A stretch of 64,000 bases of DNA. Source: an uncultured Bacteroidales bacterium. Lineage in GTDB: Bacteria; Bacteroidota; Bacteroidia; Bacteroidales; UBA932. The stretch lies in NCBI GenBank assembly GCA_944323845.1, contig CALUUA010000003.1, positions 1-64,000 of the forward strand, written 5' to 3'. The notes below the pieces were generated by a model. The model saw only the letters and a program-made list of their open reading frames with translations, made no database searches and had not been told where the DNA came from. Made by a program: the position numbers and the translations under genes. Shown here piece after piece: positions 24,583 to 33,316 of the stretch. The stretch's first letter is position 1. The number at the start of each line of letters is the position of its first letter.

Positions 24583-25527
24583 ATGAAAACGAGAGCAGAA
24601 TTCAGAAATCGGACATTGCTGCTTGCAGCAGCAATTTTATTGCCTGTGGCAATATCCTGCGGTCCTTCCGTCTATTTCATAGATGTAGAGACGCGCCAGC
24701 CTTCGCCTGCCGGCGTGGACCTTGTCGGAAAGACTATATCCGTCGTATATCTGGATGCCGGTTCCGACGAGGACTCCCTCTTTTCCGCCACCCTGACCGA
24801 TGCCTTCGTAAGAAGGCTTGAACGCGATTATTTCGATGGAGACAGTCTGATATCGGTCTTCTGTCTTGACCGGCAGGACGGAGTGGACTATTCGTCCAAA
24901 ACGGAAATGGTGGATCTTCTCGTGGAGACAGGTTCCGATGTGCTTTTCCTGTTCGAAGCTCCCGCCTTCGGGACCGAGGTAGTGACTGTCAAGGAAACCG
25001 GGCAGACCCCTGTTACGGCCTCGGCTGCATTCCCGTTTTCCATATCCCTCCATGTGTATGACTCGATGGACAAGAGGGATACCGTCAGGACATATAGCGG
25101 CAATTCCGTAGCCAACGTATCGGCGCAGATTACCGGCACAGAGTCGGCTGCAGCCAGAAGCAGTATTCTGAAAGCCGAACTCGGAGGTGCTGCCGCAACG
25201 GCTGGCGAAAGTTCGGGCAGCAAGTTTTCACCTCGCTGGGATGCGGAGCAGATCATGTTCTTCCTGTTCTCCTCATCGCAGTGGTACGATACATATTACT
25301 ATGTGGAAGGCTTTCAGTGGCAGAAAGCCATGGATGTATGGATGTCCATGCTCGGAACGGACAATCTGGAAAAGAAGGCCTGTCTTGAATACAATATGGC
25401 CGCTGCATGTTATGTCATGGGCCAATATTCTCTCGCGGCGGAGTGGCTCGACCTTTCAGCCGGACACTTTTCCCTCCCGTACACGCAGAATCTGAAAAGA
25501 AAGATAGAGAACAGGCTTGAAAGATAA
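24583..25527 (+). CDS. Lipoprotein, DUF6340-like
   Basis: About 314 residues with a signal peptide and lipobox PVAISC. I start at the ATG at 24583, which follows a GGGAGG ribosome-binding site; an ATG ten codons earlier overlaps rimO. The early block SVYFIDVETRQPSPAGVDL and the C-terminal TPR-like part (KKACLEYNMAAACYVMGQYSLAAEWLDLSAG) resemble a Bacteroidota lipoprotein family that I recall as DUF6340. Function unknown. RNase P RNA on the opposite strand ends right behind the stop codon. Confidence 0.75.
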   Translation: MKTRAEFRNRTLLLAAAILLPVAISCGPSVYFIDVETRQPSPAGVDLVGKTISVVYLDAGSDEDSLFSATLTDAFVRRLERDYFDGDSLISVFCLDRQDGVDYSSKTEMVDLLVETGSDVLFLFEAPAFGTEVVTVKETGQTPVTASAAFPFSISLHVYDSMDKRDTVRTYSGNSVANVSAQITGTESAAARSSILKAELGGAAATAGESSGSKFSPRWDAEQIMFFLFSSSQWYDTYYYVEGFQWQKAMDVWMSMLGTDNLEKKACLEYNMAAACYVMGQYSLAAEWLDLSAGHFSLPYTQNLKRKIENRLER

Positions 25528-25529
25528 AA

Positions 25530-25851
25530 AAGGCGGGACAGTAAGCCGGTTTCTGTTTTTGAATCTGCCATTTATCTGATGCAACCTACCCCCTGACATC
25601 GGACGGGCAGCCCTTGATTGCCAGTATATTTGGTCTTGCAGGCTTCAGGGATATACACGGACATTGTCGCCAATGGCCGTAGTGAGCTCTTGCCTCGCTT
25701 TTTCACCCTTGCGCACCCGGAAGTGCGCGGTTCTTTTCTGTTATATCCTCCACAAGGTTTCCCCTGTCTGCGATTTCCGCAGTGAAGTGCCCTTTCCTGT
25801 CCGGACTTTCCTCACAGACCATGCGGTCTGCGCGGCAGATCGTCCCGCCTG
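25530..25851 (-). ncRNA. rnpB: RNase P RNA (class A)
   Basis: Catalytic RNA of ribonuclease P, about 320 nt on the minus strand. The universal GAGGAAAGTCCGGAC block lies near the 5' end (plus-strand 25799-25813). The terminal helix P1 forms between GGCGGGAC at the 5' end and GTCCCGCC at the 3' end, and the 3' part carries CCGGCTTACTG. A run of T follows and overlaps the 3' end of the upstream lipoprotein gene. The 5' end lies about 8 bases from the stop of the flavin oxidoreductase gene on the same strand. Confidence 0.92.
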
Positions 25852-25858
25852 AAAGTTA

Positions 25859-27115
25859 TTATTTATAGCCGAGCCTGCGCTCGAGACGATCGTTGTATTT
25901 TATGGTCTGTTCGACTTCCCGCTTCAGTGCAGGAGTGATGTCCTTGCAGACCTTGTGGCAGCACATTTCCAGAGAATACATCCTGCCGATACAGAAATTA
26001 GTATGCTCGCATCCGCTGCAATGGTTCTCGTCCTCCTTCATCTTGTTCACGAAATCCGTATCTTCAAGCACGGCACGTCCCATCTGAAGGAGCTGGAAGC
26101 CGCTGTCTATCACCTTGTCGGCATCGGCTCTGGATGTGACTCCTCCCACGTAGACCAGAGGCATGTCCGGCAGGGCTTTCCTGAATTTCATGGAATCTTC
26201 CAGAAAATACAGATGTTTGAACGGAACTGTCGGGGATACGATCCTGCCTCCGAGCAGTACGCCCAGCTTGAGCCACCACATGTTCATCGGCATATAATGG
26301 GCAATCGTCTTTACAGGGAAACGGCCTCTCATGACGTACATCGGAGCCCTGCTTACGAACCCTCCTGAAAGTACCAGCGCGTCAGCCCCGCATTTCTGCA
26401 GCTCTTTTGCCACCTCGATGCTTTCTCCGACTTCCATACCGCCCTTGAATCCGTCTCTGGTGTTCATCTTTACGAAAATGGCCACCTTTCCCTTTCCGGC
26501 ATCCGTCACGGCCTTCATGCAGCGTTTCATGAATCTCATCCTGTTTTCCAGAGAGCCGCCGTATTCATCCTTTCTGTGATTTGTATATGGCGAAAGGAAC
26601 TGGGAAATCAGGTAGCCGTGTCCTGCGTGGATCTCCACTGCGTCGAAACCTGCCTTGATGCTGAGTTCCACGGCTTTTCCGTAGGCCTCTACGACCTCGT
26701 CAATCTCCTTGTGCGTCATGCCGTGGACAAATGTAGGGGAGTAGAGGTTGAATCCGCTGCTGGCCCCATACGGGCGGCAGCCGCATATTCGTCTGTGAGA
26801 CATGTTTCCGCAATGTCCCAGCTGGATGGACGCCTTGGCGCCCTCCTTGTGTATGGCATCGGTGAGCTTTTTCAGCTGAGGGACGATTTCTTCCCTCATC
26901 CAGAGCTGCCTTTCGAACGACAGCCCGCTTTGGCATACTGCCGCATAAGCTATTGTAGTCATGCCTATGCCTCCGCGTGCGACAGCCGTATGGTAATCGT
27001 AAAGAGATTGCGAAGGGGAATTGTTCTCGCACATTCCCTCAAAAGCCGCGGATCTTATTGTCCTGTTTCGCAGTTCCAGCGGCCCGATTTTGATTGGAGT
27101 AAACAGATCGCTCAT
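25859..27115 (-). CDS. NADH:flavin oxidoreductase, old yellow enzyme family, possible 5-beta-type steroid reductase
   Basis: FMN-dependent ene-reductase barrel of 418 residues. Blocks are LFTPIKIGPLELRNRTIRSAAFEG at the start, SIQLGHCGN, the active-site stretch DAVEIHAGHGYLISQFLSP, EYGGSLENRMRF and the phosphate-binding VYVGGVTSRADADKVI and QMGRAVLEDTDF. It ends in a Cys-rich tail (HCSGCEHTNFCIG, CCHKVC) like the cluster region of 2,4-dienoyl-CoA reductases, but lacks their NAD-binding second half. The upstream partner is a 5-alpha-reductase-like gene. In gut Bacteroidales such pairs reduce 3-oxo-delta4 bile acids and steroids (established for some strains); assigning that here is inference. 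Confidence 0.85.
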   Translation of the reverse strand: MSDLFTPIKIGPLELRNRTIRSAAFEGMCENNSPSQSLYDYHTAVARGGIGMTTIAYAAVCQSGLSFERQLWMREEIVPQLKKLTDAIHKEGAKASIQLGHCGNMSHRRICGCRPYGASSGFNLYSPTFVHGMTHKEIDEVVEAYGKAVELSIKAGFDAVEIHAGHGYLISQFLSPYTNHRKDEYGGSLENRMRFMKRCMKAVTDAGKGKVAIFVKMNTRDGFKGGMEVGESIEVAKELQKCGADALVLSGGFVSRAPMYVMRGRFPVKTIAHYMPMNMWWLKLGVLLGGRIVSPTVPFKHLYFLEDSMKFRKALPDMPLVYVGGVTSRADADKVIDSGFQLLQMGRAVLEDTDFVNKMKEDENHCSGCEHTNFCIGRMYSLEMCCHKVCKDITPALKREVEQTIKYNDRLERRLGYK

Positions 27116-27147
27116 ATTGCTTTCCGATATGGTTAAAAATCAATCGT

Positions 27148-27927
27148 CTACCAGATGAACGGAATCAGATTCTTCTTCTTCAGTTCACGGTACTCGTCAC
27201 CGAACTCCTGTTCGTATTTTTCGGTAAGCGATTTGGATCTCGGAGCCAGATTCGCGAATGTCCACACTGCGAACAGCAGGCCTGCAGGAGACCATGTAAG
27301 AATGGCATATCCCACCCATTCCGTAAGCTCTCCGAAATAATTGGCAGAAGTCACGTATTTGTAAAGTCCCTTTTTCGGAATATAATGTCTGGTGTCTCCC
27401 GGCTTGCGCAGATGTCTTATGACATGATCGGAATCCAGATTTATGAGCATTCCGGTCAGGAAAATGAGTCCTCCGATAATGAACTGCGGAGAAGAAAGCC
27501 ACTCCATGGTATATTTTCCGGCCGGAGCCATCTCGAACAGCCAGCTTCCGATGAAATATGCGTTGAGGGAATTGAATGTCATGCCCATGGCCATGATGAG
27601 CACGGGCATTTCGCTTTTCCCACGCATCAGGAAAGGAAAAATGAATGCGCGCTGGAAATAATGTACCAGAAAAAAACCGGCCATGACCAGCAGTGCGGTC
27701 TTGTCATTGCCAGTATCCCTGCCTGAGATCAGATAGTCTGCGACATAAAGCATCAGGAAGATGAATGCCGGAGATTCCATTATGACCCATGCCGGCTTGT
27801 TGCTTATTTTCGGACCCCAGTTCGCCGATGACAGATATCCGTATCCCGCCTTGAAGAAAAACAGGGCTATGAACACGACTATGGCCAGCAGGAACATGGC
27901 AGTCATCAGAATATAATAAGTTTGCAT
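27148..27927 (-). CDS. 3-oxo-5-alpha-steroid 4-dehydrogenase-like membrane protein (5-alpha-reductase)
   Basis: A 259-residue membrane protein with about six helices. The C-terminal region fits the steroid 5-alpha-reductase family: SDHVIRHLRKPGDTRHYIPKKGLYKYVTSANYFGEL, then EWVGYAILTWSPAG and the ending YEQEFGDEYRELKKKNLIPFIW. The GDTRHYIPKKGLY and SANYFGE blocks form the NADPH and substrate region in eukaryotic SRD5A enzymes. It is the first gene of a two-gene operon with the flavin reductase (32-base gap) and has its own promoter box. Confidence 0.85.
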   Translation of the reverse strand: MQTYYILMTAMFLLAIVVFIALFFFKAGYGYLSSANWGPKISNKPAWVIMESPAFIFLMLYVADYLISGRDTGNDKTALLVMAGFFLVHYFQRAFIFPFLMRGKSEMPVLIMAMGMTFNSLNAYFIGSWLFEMAPAGKYTMEWLSSPQFIIGGLIFLTGMLINLDSDHVIRHLRKPGDTRHYIPKKGLYKYVTSANYFGELTEWVGYAILTWSPAGLLFAVWTFANLAPRSKSLTEKYEQEFGDEYRELKKKNLIPFIW

Positions 27928-27955
27928 TGTTCCACTCCTTGAAATAAAACAGCGC

Positions 27956-27963
27956 CAAAGTTA
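27956..27963 (-). promoter_or_regulatory. Promoter -7 box for the steroid-reductase-like pair
   Basis: TAACTTTG on the minus strand, 29 bases before the 5-alpha-reductase-like start. Confidence 0.65.
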
Positions 27964-27995
27964 ATAAACATTTTTCTTAAATCAGTTTTTTTGAT

Positions 27996-28003
27996 TAAAT
28001 TTG
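27996..28003 (+). promoter_or_regulatory. Promoter -7 box for pyrG
   Basis: TAAATTTG on the plus strand, 28 bases before the pyrG ATG, back to back with the opposing promoter. Confidence 0.7.
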
Positions 28004-28031
28004 CACCCCTGTAACGTCAAAAAGATTTATT

Positions 28032-29672
28032 ATGAATCCTAAATATGTCTTCGTTTCAGGCGGTGTTGCCTCATCTCTGGGCAAAGGTATAATCTCGGCG
28101 TCCCTCGCCAAACTTCTTCAGGCAAGAGGCCTCAGGGTGACTATCCAGAAATTCGATCCGTACATCAATGTCGACCCGGGTACTTTGAACCCGTATGAGC
28201 ATGGCGAATGCTATGTGACCGATGACGGGGCGGAGACGGATCTCGACCTCGGACATTATGAGCGTTTCCTCGGCGTACACACTTCGAAGGCAAACAACGT
28301 TACGACAGGAAAGATATACAATACCGTAATCAACAAGGAGAGGGAAGGCGCGTATCTCGGAAAAACAGTGCAGATCGTGCCCCACATCACTGATGAGATC
28401 AAGCGGCGCATGCTTCTTCTCGGAAAGACAGGAAAATACGATGTGATAATTACCGAAATAGGCGGAACCGTGGGTGATATGGAGTCCGAGCCTTTCGTGG
28501 AGGCTGTCAGACAGCTCCAGTGGGAGCTTCCTGAAGAGGACTGCGTTACGATCCATCTGACGCTGGTGCCTTATCTGAGCGCGGCCAAGGAATTGAAGAC
28601 GAAGCCGACGCAGCATTCCGTGCAGCAGTTGCAGCAGAACGGAGTCCAGCCTGACATAATAGTCTGCAGAACGGAGCACAAGCTCACTCCGGAGCTCAGG
28701 AAGAAGGTCGCCCTGTTCTGCAATGTCAAGCCGGGGCATGTGATTGAATCCATGGATGCACCGTCCATATATTCCGTGCCGCTGAACATGCAGGCGGAAA
28801 AGCTCGACCAGCTTGTCATAGACCATTTCGGCCTGAAAGGGCTTCCGGAGCCCGATCTGACAGAATGGAAGAAATTCCTCGACAAGCTTTTCCATCCGAA
28901 ATCCGAAGTCAATATCGCGCTGGTGGGCAAATATGTGGAACTTCAGGACGCATACAAGTCCATACTCGAGTCTTTCGTTCATGCCGGTGCGGCCAATGAA
29001 TGCAAGGTAAATGTCCACAGCATCCACAGCGAGTTTCTGGATCAGTCCAATGTCGAAGAGAAACTGGCTCCGATGGACGGCATATTAGTGGCTCCTGGCT
29101 TCGGCGAGAGGGGACTGGAAGGAAAGATACTGGCGGTAAAATACGCCCGGGAGCATGGGGTTCCGTTTTTCGGAATATGTCTCGGCATGCAGATGTGCGT
29201 AGTGGAATTCGCACGCGATGTGCTCGGAATGAAGGACGCTGTCTCCACGGAGGTCAATCCGGCGACCAGATTCCCTGTGATCGACCTTATGGAAGACCAG
29301 AAGAGCACTACAATAAAAGGAGGTACGATGCGTCTCGGCGCATATGCCTGCAAGCTGGACAGGGACTCCCTCGCATACCGGATATACGGTCAGGATGTCA
29401 TCTCGGAAAGACACAGGCACAGATATGAGTTCAACAACGAATATCTCGATGTCATAGAGGCCGCCGGCATGAAGGCTACAGGAAAGAATCCTGATACGGG
29501 ACTGGTGGAAATAGTCGAAATCCCGTCCCATCCGTTCTTCATAGGGGTGCAGTTCCATCCTGAACTGAAAAGCACTCCGGAACATCCTCAGCCGATATTC
29601 GTGGCATTCGTAAAGGCATCCATGAAATATCGCGACGAGAATCATCCGGTCGACGGTAAGGACGCCAAATGA
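28032..29672 (+). CDS. pyrG: CTP synthase
   Basis: Converts UTP to CTP with glutamine. The synthetase domain starts with KYVFVSGGVASSLGKGIISASLAKLLQ and has PYINVDPGTLNPYEHGE and GGTVGDMES. The C-terminal glutaminase domain has the nucleophile Cys in FFGICLGMQMC and the His-Glu pair in VQFHPELKSTPEHPQP. The 546-residue length is normal. Its TGA overlaps the ATG of the next gene. Confidence 0.97.
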   Translation: MNPKYVFVSGGVASSLGKGIISASLAKLLQARGLRVTIQKFDPYINVDPGTLNPYEHGECYVTDDGAETDLDLGHYERFLGVHTSKANNVTTGKIYNTVINKEREGAYLGKTVQIVPHITDEIKRRMLLLGKTGKYDVIITEIGGTVGDMESEPFVEAVRQLQWELPEEDCVTIHLTLVPYLSAAKELKTKPTQHSVQQLQQNGVQPDIIVCRTEHKLTPELRKKVALFCNVKPGHVIESMDAPSIYSVPLNMQAEKLDQLVIDHFGLKGLPEPDLTEWKKFLDKLFHPKSEVNIALVGKYVELQDAYKSILESFVHAGAANECKVNVHSIHSEFLDQSNVEEKLAPMDGILVAPGFGERGLEGKILAVKYAREHGVPFFGICLGMQMCVVEFARDVLGMKDAVSTEVNPATRFPVIDLMEDQKSTTIKGGTMRLGAYACKLDRDSLAYRIYGQDVISERHRHRYEFNNEYLDVIEAAGMKATGKNPDTGLVEIVEIPSHPFFIGVQFHPELKSTPEHPQPIFVAFVKASMKYRDENHPVDGKDAK

Positions 29673-30436
29673 TGCGGTTTCTGAATAAAATCATTGCAGT
29701 GCTGTCGCTGGCAGGACTCTGTGCCTGCGTTTCATCCGCGCAGGTCAGACAGTACAGGGTAAAGGTGAAGCAGCAGTACCCGCATGATGTGACTTCGTAC
29801 ACACAGGGACTCTTTTTCGATGAGGGCCAGCTGTATGAGAGTACCGGACTGTACGGCATGTCCACTTTCAGGAAGGTCGATCTGGCTACGGGAAAGGCTT
29901 TGAGGAAACTGGATTTCAGCGACAAGTATTTCGTGGAAGGTTCCGCGATTCTCGGAGACAGTCTGTATATCCTGACATGGACAAGCCGGGTGGCTTTCAT
30001 ATATGACAAGCATACCCTTGAATATATCGCGACGCGTTCATATCCGCGTGCCGGGTGGGGATTGACTACTGATGGAGAGAGCCTTATTGCCAGCGACGGT
30101 TCATCGCGGCTTTATTTCATGGATAAGGAACTCCGGGTAAAGAAGACCCTGAACGTGAAACTCCACGGCAAGCCTCTGAAATATCTGAACGAACTTGAGT
30201 ATATCGACGGGAAAATATGGGCGAATGTCTATACTACCGGCATGATAGTCATCATAGACACTCAAACAGGGTTGACCGAAGCCGTGGTGGACTGTTCCGG
30301 ACTCCTTCCGGCCAGTTTGAGGACGTCCGAAACGGACGTGCTGAACGGTATCGCCCATGACAGCATTACGGGCAAGACTTATATCACCGGCAAAAAATGG
30401 CCGCTGCTGTTCGAGATAACCCTCGAGGAAAAGTAA
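29669..30436 (+). CDS. Glutaminyl-peptide cyclotransferase (glutamine cyclotransferase) lipoprotein or secreted protein
   Basis: Predicted beta-propeller enzyme that turns N-terminal glutamine into pyroglutamate. A hydrophobic leader (IIAVLSLAGLCACVSSAQ) suggests export, possibly as a lipoprotein. The mature part has the family blocks PHDVTSYTQGLFFDEGQLYESTGLYG, GWGLTTDGESLIASDGSSRLYF, LNELEYIDGKIWANVY and VLNGIAHDSITGKTYITGKKWP. At 255 residues it is a full-length member. The start overlaps the pyrG stop as ATGA, and a second ATG follows at once. A strong terminator ends the transcript. Confidence 0.88.
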   Translation: MMRFLNKIIAVLSLAGLCACVSSAQVRQYRVKVKQQYPHDVTSYTQGLFFDEGQLYESTGLYGMSTFRKVDLATGKALRKLDFSDKYFVEGSAILGDSLYILTWTSRVAFIYDKHTLEYIATRSYPRAGWGLTTDGESLIASDGSSRLYFMDKELRVKKTLNVKLHGKPLKYLNELEYIDGKIWANVYTTGMIVIIDTQTGLTEAVVDCSGLLPASLRTSETDVLNGIAHDSITGKTYITGKKWPLLFEITLEEK

Positions 30437-30456
30437 ATCAGAATTGAAAACGATTT

Positions 30457-30489
30457 AAAAAAAGCCCGCAATCACTGCGGGCTTTTTTT
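30457..30489 (+). terminator. Intrinsic terminator after the pyrG operon
   Basis: Stem AGCCCGCA/TGCGGGCT with a 4-nt loop, preceded by A-rich sequence and followed by seven T. Confidence 0.9.
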
Positions 30490-30703
30490 CTGGTTAGTCA
30501 ATAGTGTGATTTTTCTTGGCCTTTCAAAGGCTGCATTTGTGGTTAGTATTTTTTACAGCTTAAAAATTTGAAGGCTTGAACCTCCAACTGTTAAAAGATT
30601 ATAATGAAAATTCATCATATCCTTATGAACATTTGACAAATGTAATGATAAATTTTATTTATGCAAATAAATTTCAGATTTTTATAAAAATTTTTTAAGA
30701 CTT

Positions 30704-31381
30704 TCAATCATCGAGCAGATGAGGACGGAGTTTTTTCGTCCTTGCAATAGCCTGTTCGTCCTGCCACTGGCGGATTAGTTTGGGATTCCCGCTCAAGAGG
30801 ACTTCCGGGACTTTCCATCCGTTGAATTCTGCCGGTCTTGTGTAGACGGGCGGTGACAGAAGACCGTCCTGGTAGCAGTCGCTCAAGGCTGAAGTCTCGT
30901 CAGAGATGGCTCCGGGAAGAAGTCTGACTATGGCGTCCGCTATAATAGCTGCAGGGATTTCGCCACCGCTCAGGACATAGTCGCCTACGGTTATTTCTCT
31001 GGTCACGAGGTGCTCCCGGATCCTGTGGTCCACTCCCTTGTAGTGCCCGCACAGGATGATAATATTCCCTTTTAAGGACAGTTCGTTGGCCATGTTCTGG
31101 GTGAACTGTTCGCCGTCCGGGGACATGTAGATGACCTCGTCATAGTCCCGCTCTTTCTTAAGGTCCCGGATCATCTCATATACAGGTTCCACCATAAGGA
31201 CCATCCCGGCATCGCCTCCGTAGCAATAGTCGTCCACCTGCAGCCGGCTTCCTTTCCCATAGTCACGCAGATTGTGTACCCTGATGTCGACAATGCCTTT
31301 TTTGATGGCTCTCCCCACTATGGAGTGGCCCAGCGGACTTTCGAGCAGTTCAGGTACCACTGTAATGATATCAATCCTCAT
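30704..31381 (-). CDS. trmD: tRNA (guanine-N1)-methyltransferase TrmD
   Basis: Methylates G37 of tRNAs that read CNN codons, using S-adenosylmethionine in a trefoil-knot fold. The ATG at 31379-31381 ([13 protein letters not shown]) is the normal start; the longer frame begins with TTG. Knot motifs are visible: [27 protein letters not shown] and [26 protein letters not shown]. About 225 residues. It stands alone on the minus strand behind its own promoter. Confidence 0.95.
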   Translation of the reverse strand: MRIDIITVVPELLESPLGHSIVGRAIKKGIVDIRVHNLRDYGKGSRLQVDDYCYGGDAGMVLMVEPVYEMIRDLKKERDYDEVIYMSPDGEQFTQNMANELSLKGNIIILCGHYKGVDHRIREHLVTREITVGDYVLSGGEIPAAIIADAIVRLLPGAISDETSALSDCYQDGLLSPPVYTRPAEFNGWKVPEVLLSGNPKLIRQWQDEQAIARTKKLRPHLLDD

Positions 31382-31413
31382 ATCGTGAATTCTCGGCAAA
31401 AATTAAAGTTTTG

Positions 31414-31421
31414 CAAAATTA
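31414..31421 (-). promoter_or_regulatory. Promoter -7 box for trmD
   Basis: TAATTTTG on the minus strand, 33 bases before the trmD ATG. Confidence 0.6.
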
Positions 31422-31436
31422 GAAAATAAAAATTGA

Positions 31437-31444
31437 TATATTTG
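31437..31444 (+). promoter_or_regulatory. Promoter -7 box for the DUF349-yidC operon
   Basis: TATATTTG on the plus strand, 29 bases before the DUF349 gene. Confidence 0.7.
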
Positions 31445-31472
31445 CAATTTGAAAATTTAACTCCTAAAAACC

Positions 31473-33299
31473 ATGAGTGACGAAATGAATCCGGAAATTC
31501 TGGATGCTCCAGTAGAAATGCATGACAGCGAAGAAGTCGTGACGGTAAACTATTCAGAGAAAACATTGGCGGAACTTGCTGACATGTTCATGGATCTGGC
31601 GAAGAATCCGGAAAGGATGAAGATGAACAAGGAAGCGGAAGCGATAAAGTCGGCATTCTACAAGAATCTGGCGAAAGAAAAGGCGGCTGCCGGCATTGCT
31701 GTCCGGGAAGACGGACAGCAGGAAACGGAAGAGGCTGAGGATGCCGCTGCACCGGCTGAGACTGCAGCGGAGGAAGTGCAGGCGACTGATGGTCAGGAGC
31801 AGGAAATTGTCTCGGAAAATCCTTTTGCCGAGCTCGAGAGAGGTTTCAAGGCCTTATATAATGCATACAGGAAGGAAAGGGCGGAGTATAACCGTCAGCA
31901 GGAAAAGGAGAGGGAACATAATCTGGAATTGAAGGAAGCGGTCATAAATGACCTGAAAGCCCTTTTGGAGAAGCAGGAGGACGTGAACATGACTTTCCCT
32001 GAGTTCCGTCAGATTCAGGACAGATGGAGAGCCATAGGGCCTGTCCCGGTGCAGAATTTCAGGAATCTCAACGATACCTACCAGCTTTATGTCGAGCAGT
32101 TCTATGATATGGTGAAAATCAACAGGGAGCTGCGCGATCTGGATTTCAGGAAAAATCTGGAAGTGAAGACAGGCTTCTGCGAACAGGCCGAGAAGCTGGC
32201 GGAGAACGAAAATATCGTGGAAGCCTTCAAGGAACTGCAGAAGCTCCATGAGCAGTGGAAAGAGTACGGGCCTGTGGCCAAGGAGTTCAGAGAGTCCATA
32301 TGGGAGAGGTTCAAGGCCGCCACTTATGTAGTCAACAAGAAGTATCAGGCATATTTCGAAGGCCTGAAGGAGCAGCATCTCGAGAATCTTGCCGCAAAGA
32401 CCGGTCTTTGCGAGCGTGTGGAGGAGATCGCTGCACGCGAGGCCATCCAGCCTTCCGAATGGAATATCCTGACCAAGGAGATTGAGGATATCCAGAAGCA
32501 GTGGAGAACGATAGGTTTCGCCACCAAGAAGGAAAATCAGAAAATATACGACAGGTTCCGTGCCGCCTGCGACAAGTTTTTCGGACGCAAGAGAGAGTTT
32601 TATTCCGGTTACAAGGAAAACATCAATGCCAATCTCGAAAAGAAAATCGCGCTTTGCGAGGAGGCCGAGGCCCTGAAGTCAAGCACTGACTGGAAAAAGA
32701 CAGCGAACCAGCTCATTAATCTTCAGAAGCAGTGGAAGGAAATCGGCGCGGTTCCGCGCAAGAAGTCCGAGCAGCTGTGGAAACGTTTCCGTGCAGCCTG
32801 TGACGAGTTCTTCAATGAGAGGGACAAGAACGCCAAGCCGGAAAATGATTTTTATGGAAACCTGAAGGCCAAACTGAGGCTGATAGATGAAATAAATGCA
32901 TATCAGCCGGCAGGCGATGAGGAGAAGGATGCCGATGCCATGAACGCTTTCATGCAGAGATGGCAGGAAATCGGATTTGTGCCTTTCAAGGAAAAGGATA
33001 ACGTGGCCGCGAAGTATAAGGAGGCCATAAATACCAAGTTCAAGGACCTGGCTGCAAGGTCGGGAAAGGGCCGGCATGCCCATTCTCCGAGGAGCGAAAA
33101 GGAAAGGCTTATCCAGAAATACACGAAGAAGGAGCAGGATATAGCCACTTACGAGAATAATATAGGCTTTTTCGCCATGTCGAAAAATTCCGAGCCGCTT
33201 ATCAGGCAGATGCAGGAGCGTATCGATCAGGCAAAGAAAGAGCTGAAGGAACTGGAGGATCAGATAAGGGCTTTGGACAATGCATCCGAAGCTGAATAA
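31473..33299 (+). CDS. DUF349 repeat protein
   Basis: A 608-residue protein with no signal peptide. After an acidic N-terminus (Glu- and Ala-rich, to about 115) come several helical DUF349 repeats, recognisable by recurring pieces: QDRWRAIGPVPVQNF, KLHEQWKEYGPVAKEF, QKQWRTIGFATKKENQKIYDRFRAACDKFF, QKQWKEIGAVPRKKSEQLWKRFRAACDEFF and RWQEIGFVPFKEKD. The C-terminus is a coiled coil. Function is not established for the family in Bacteroidota. It lies 17 bases before yidC. Confidence 0.88.
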   Translation: MSDEMNPEILDAPVEMHDSEEVVTVNYSEKTLAELADMFMDLAKNPERMKMNKEAEAIKSAFYKNLAKEKAAAGIAVREDGQQETEEAEDAAAPAETAAEEVQATDGQEQEIVSENPFAELERGFKALYNAYRKERAEYNRQQEKEREHNLELKEAVINDLKALLEKQEDVNMTFPEFRQIQDRWRAIGPVPVQNFRNLNDTYQLYVEQFYDMVKINRELRDLDFRKNLEVKTGFCEQAEKLAENENIVEAFKELQKLHEQWKEYGPVAKEFRESIWERFKAATYVVNKKYQAYFEGLKEQHLENLAAKTGLCERVEEIAAREAIQPSEWNILTKEIEDIQKQWRTIGFATKKENQKIYDRFRAACDKFFGRKREFYSGYKENINANLEKKIALCEEAEALKSSTDWKKTANQLINLQKQWKEIGAVPRKKSEQLWKRFRAACDEFFNERDKNAKPENDFYGNLKAKLRLIDEINAYQPAGDEEKDADAMNAFMQRWQEIGFVPFKEKDNVAAKYKEAINTKFKDLAARSGKGRHAHSPRSEKERLIQKYTKKEQDIATYENNIGFFAMSKNSEPLIRQMQERIDQAKKELKELEDQIRALDNASEAE

Positions 33300-33316
33300 G
33301 AGACAGAAGAGAAAAG

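Noticed and set aside
28071..29027. Minus-strand frame of 318 codons opposite pyrG
   Set aside because: Shadow of the highly conserved CTP synthase gene; no start signal or promoter on that strand.
30545..30640. tRNA-like 3' half on the minus strand (TTAACAGTTGGAGGTTCAAGCC)
   Set aside because: A T-arm-like hairpin and a CTTTTAA stretch are visible, but the anticodon stem does not pair and no acceptor stem or D-arm can be built. The 214-bp gap behind the pyrG terminator is AT-rich and otherwise empty; at most this is a degenerate remnant.
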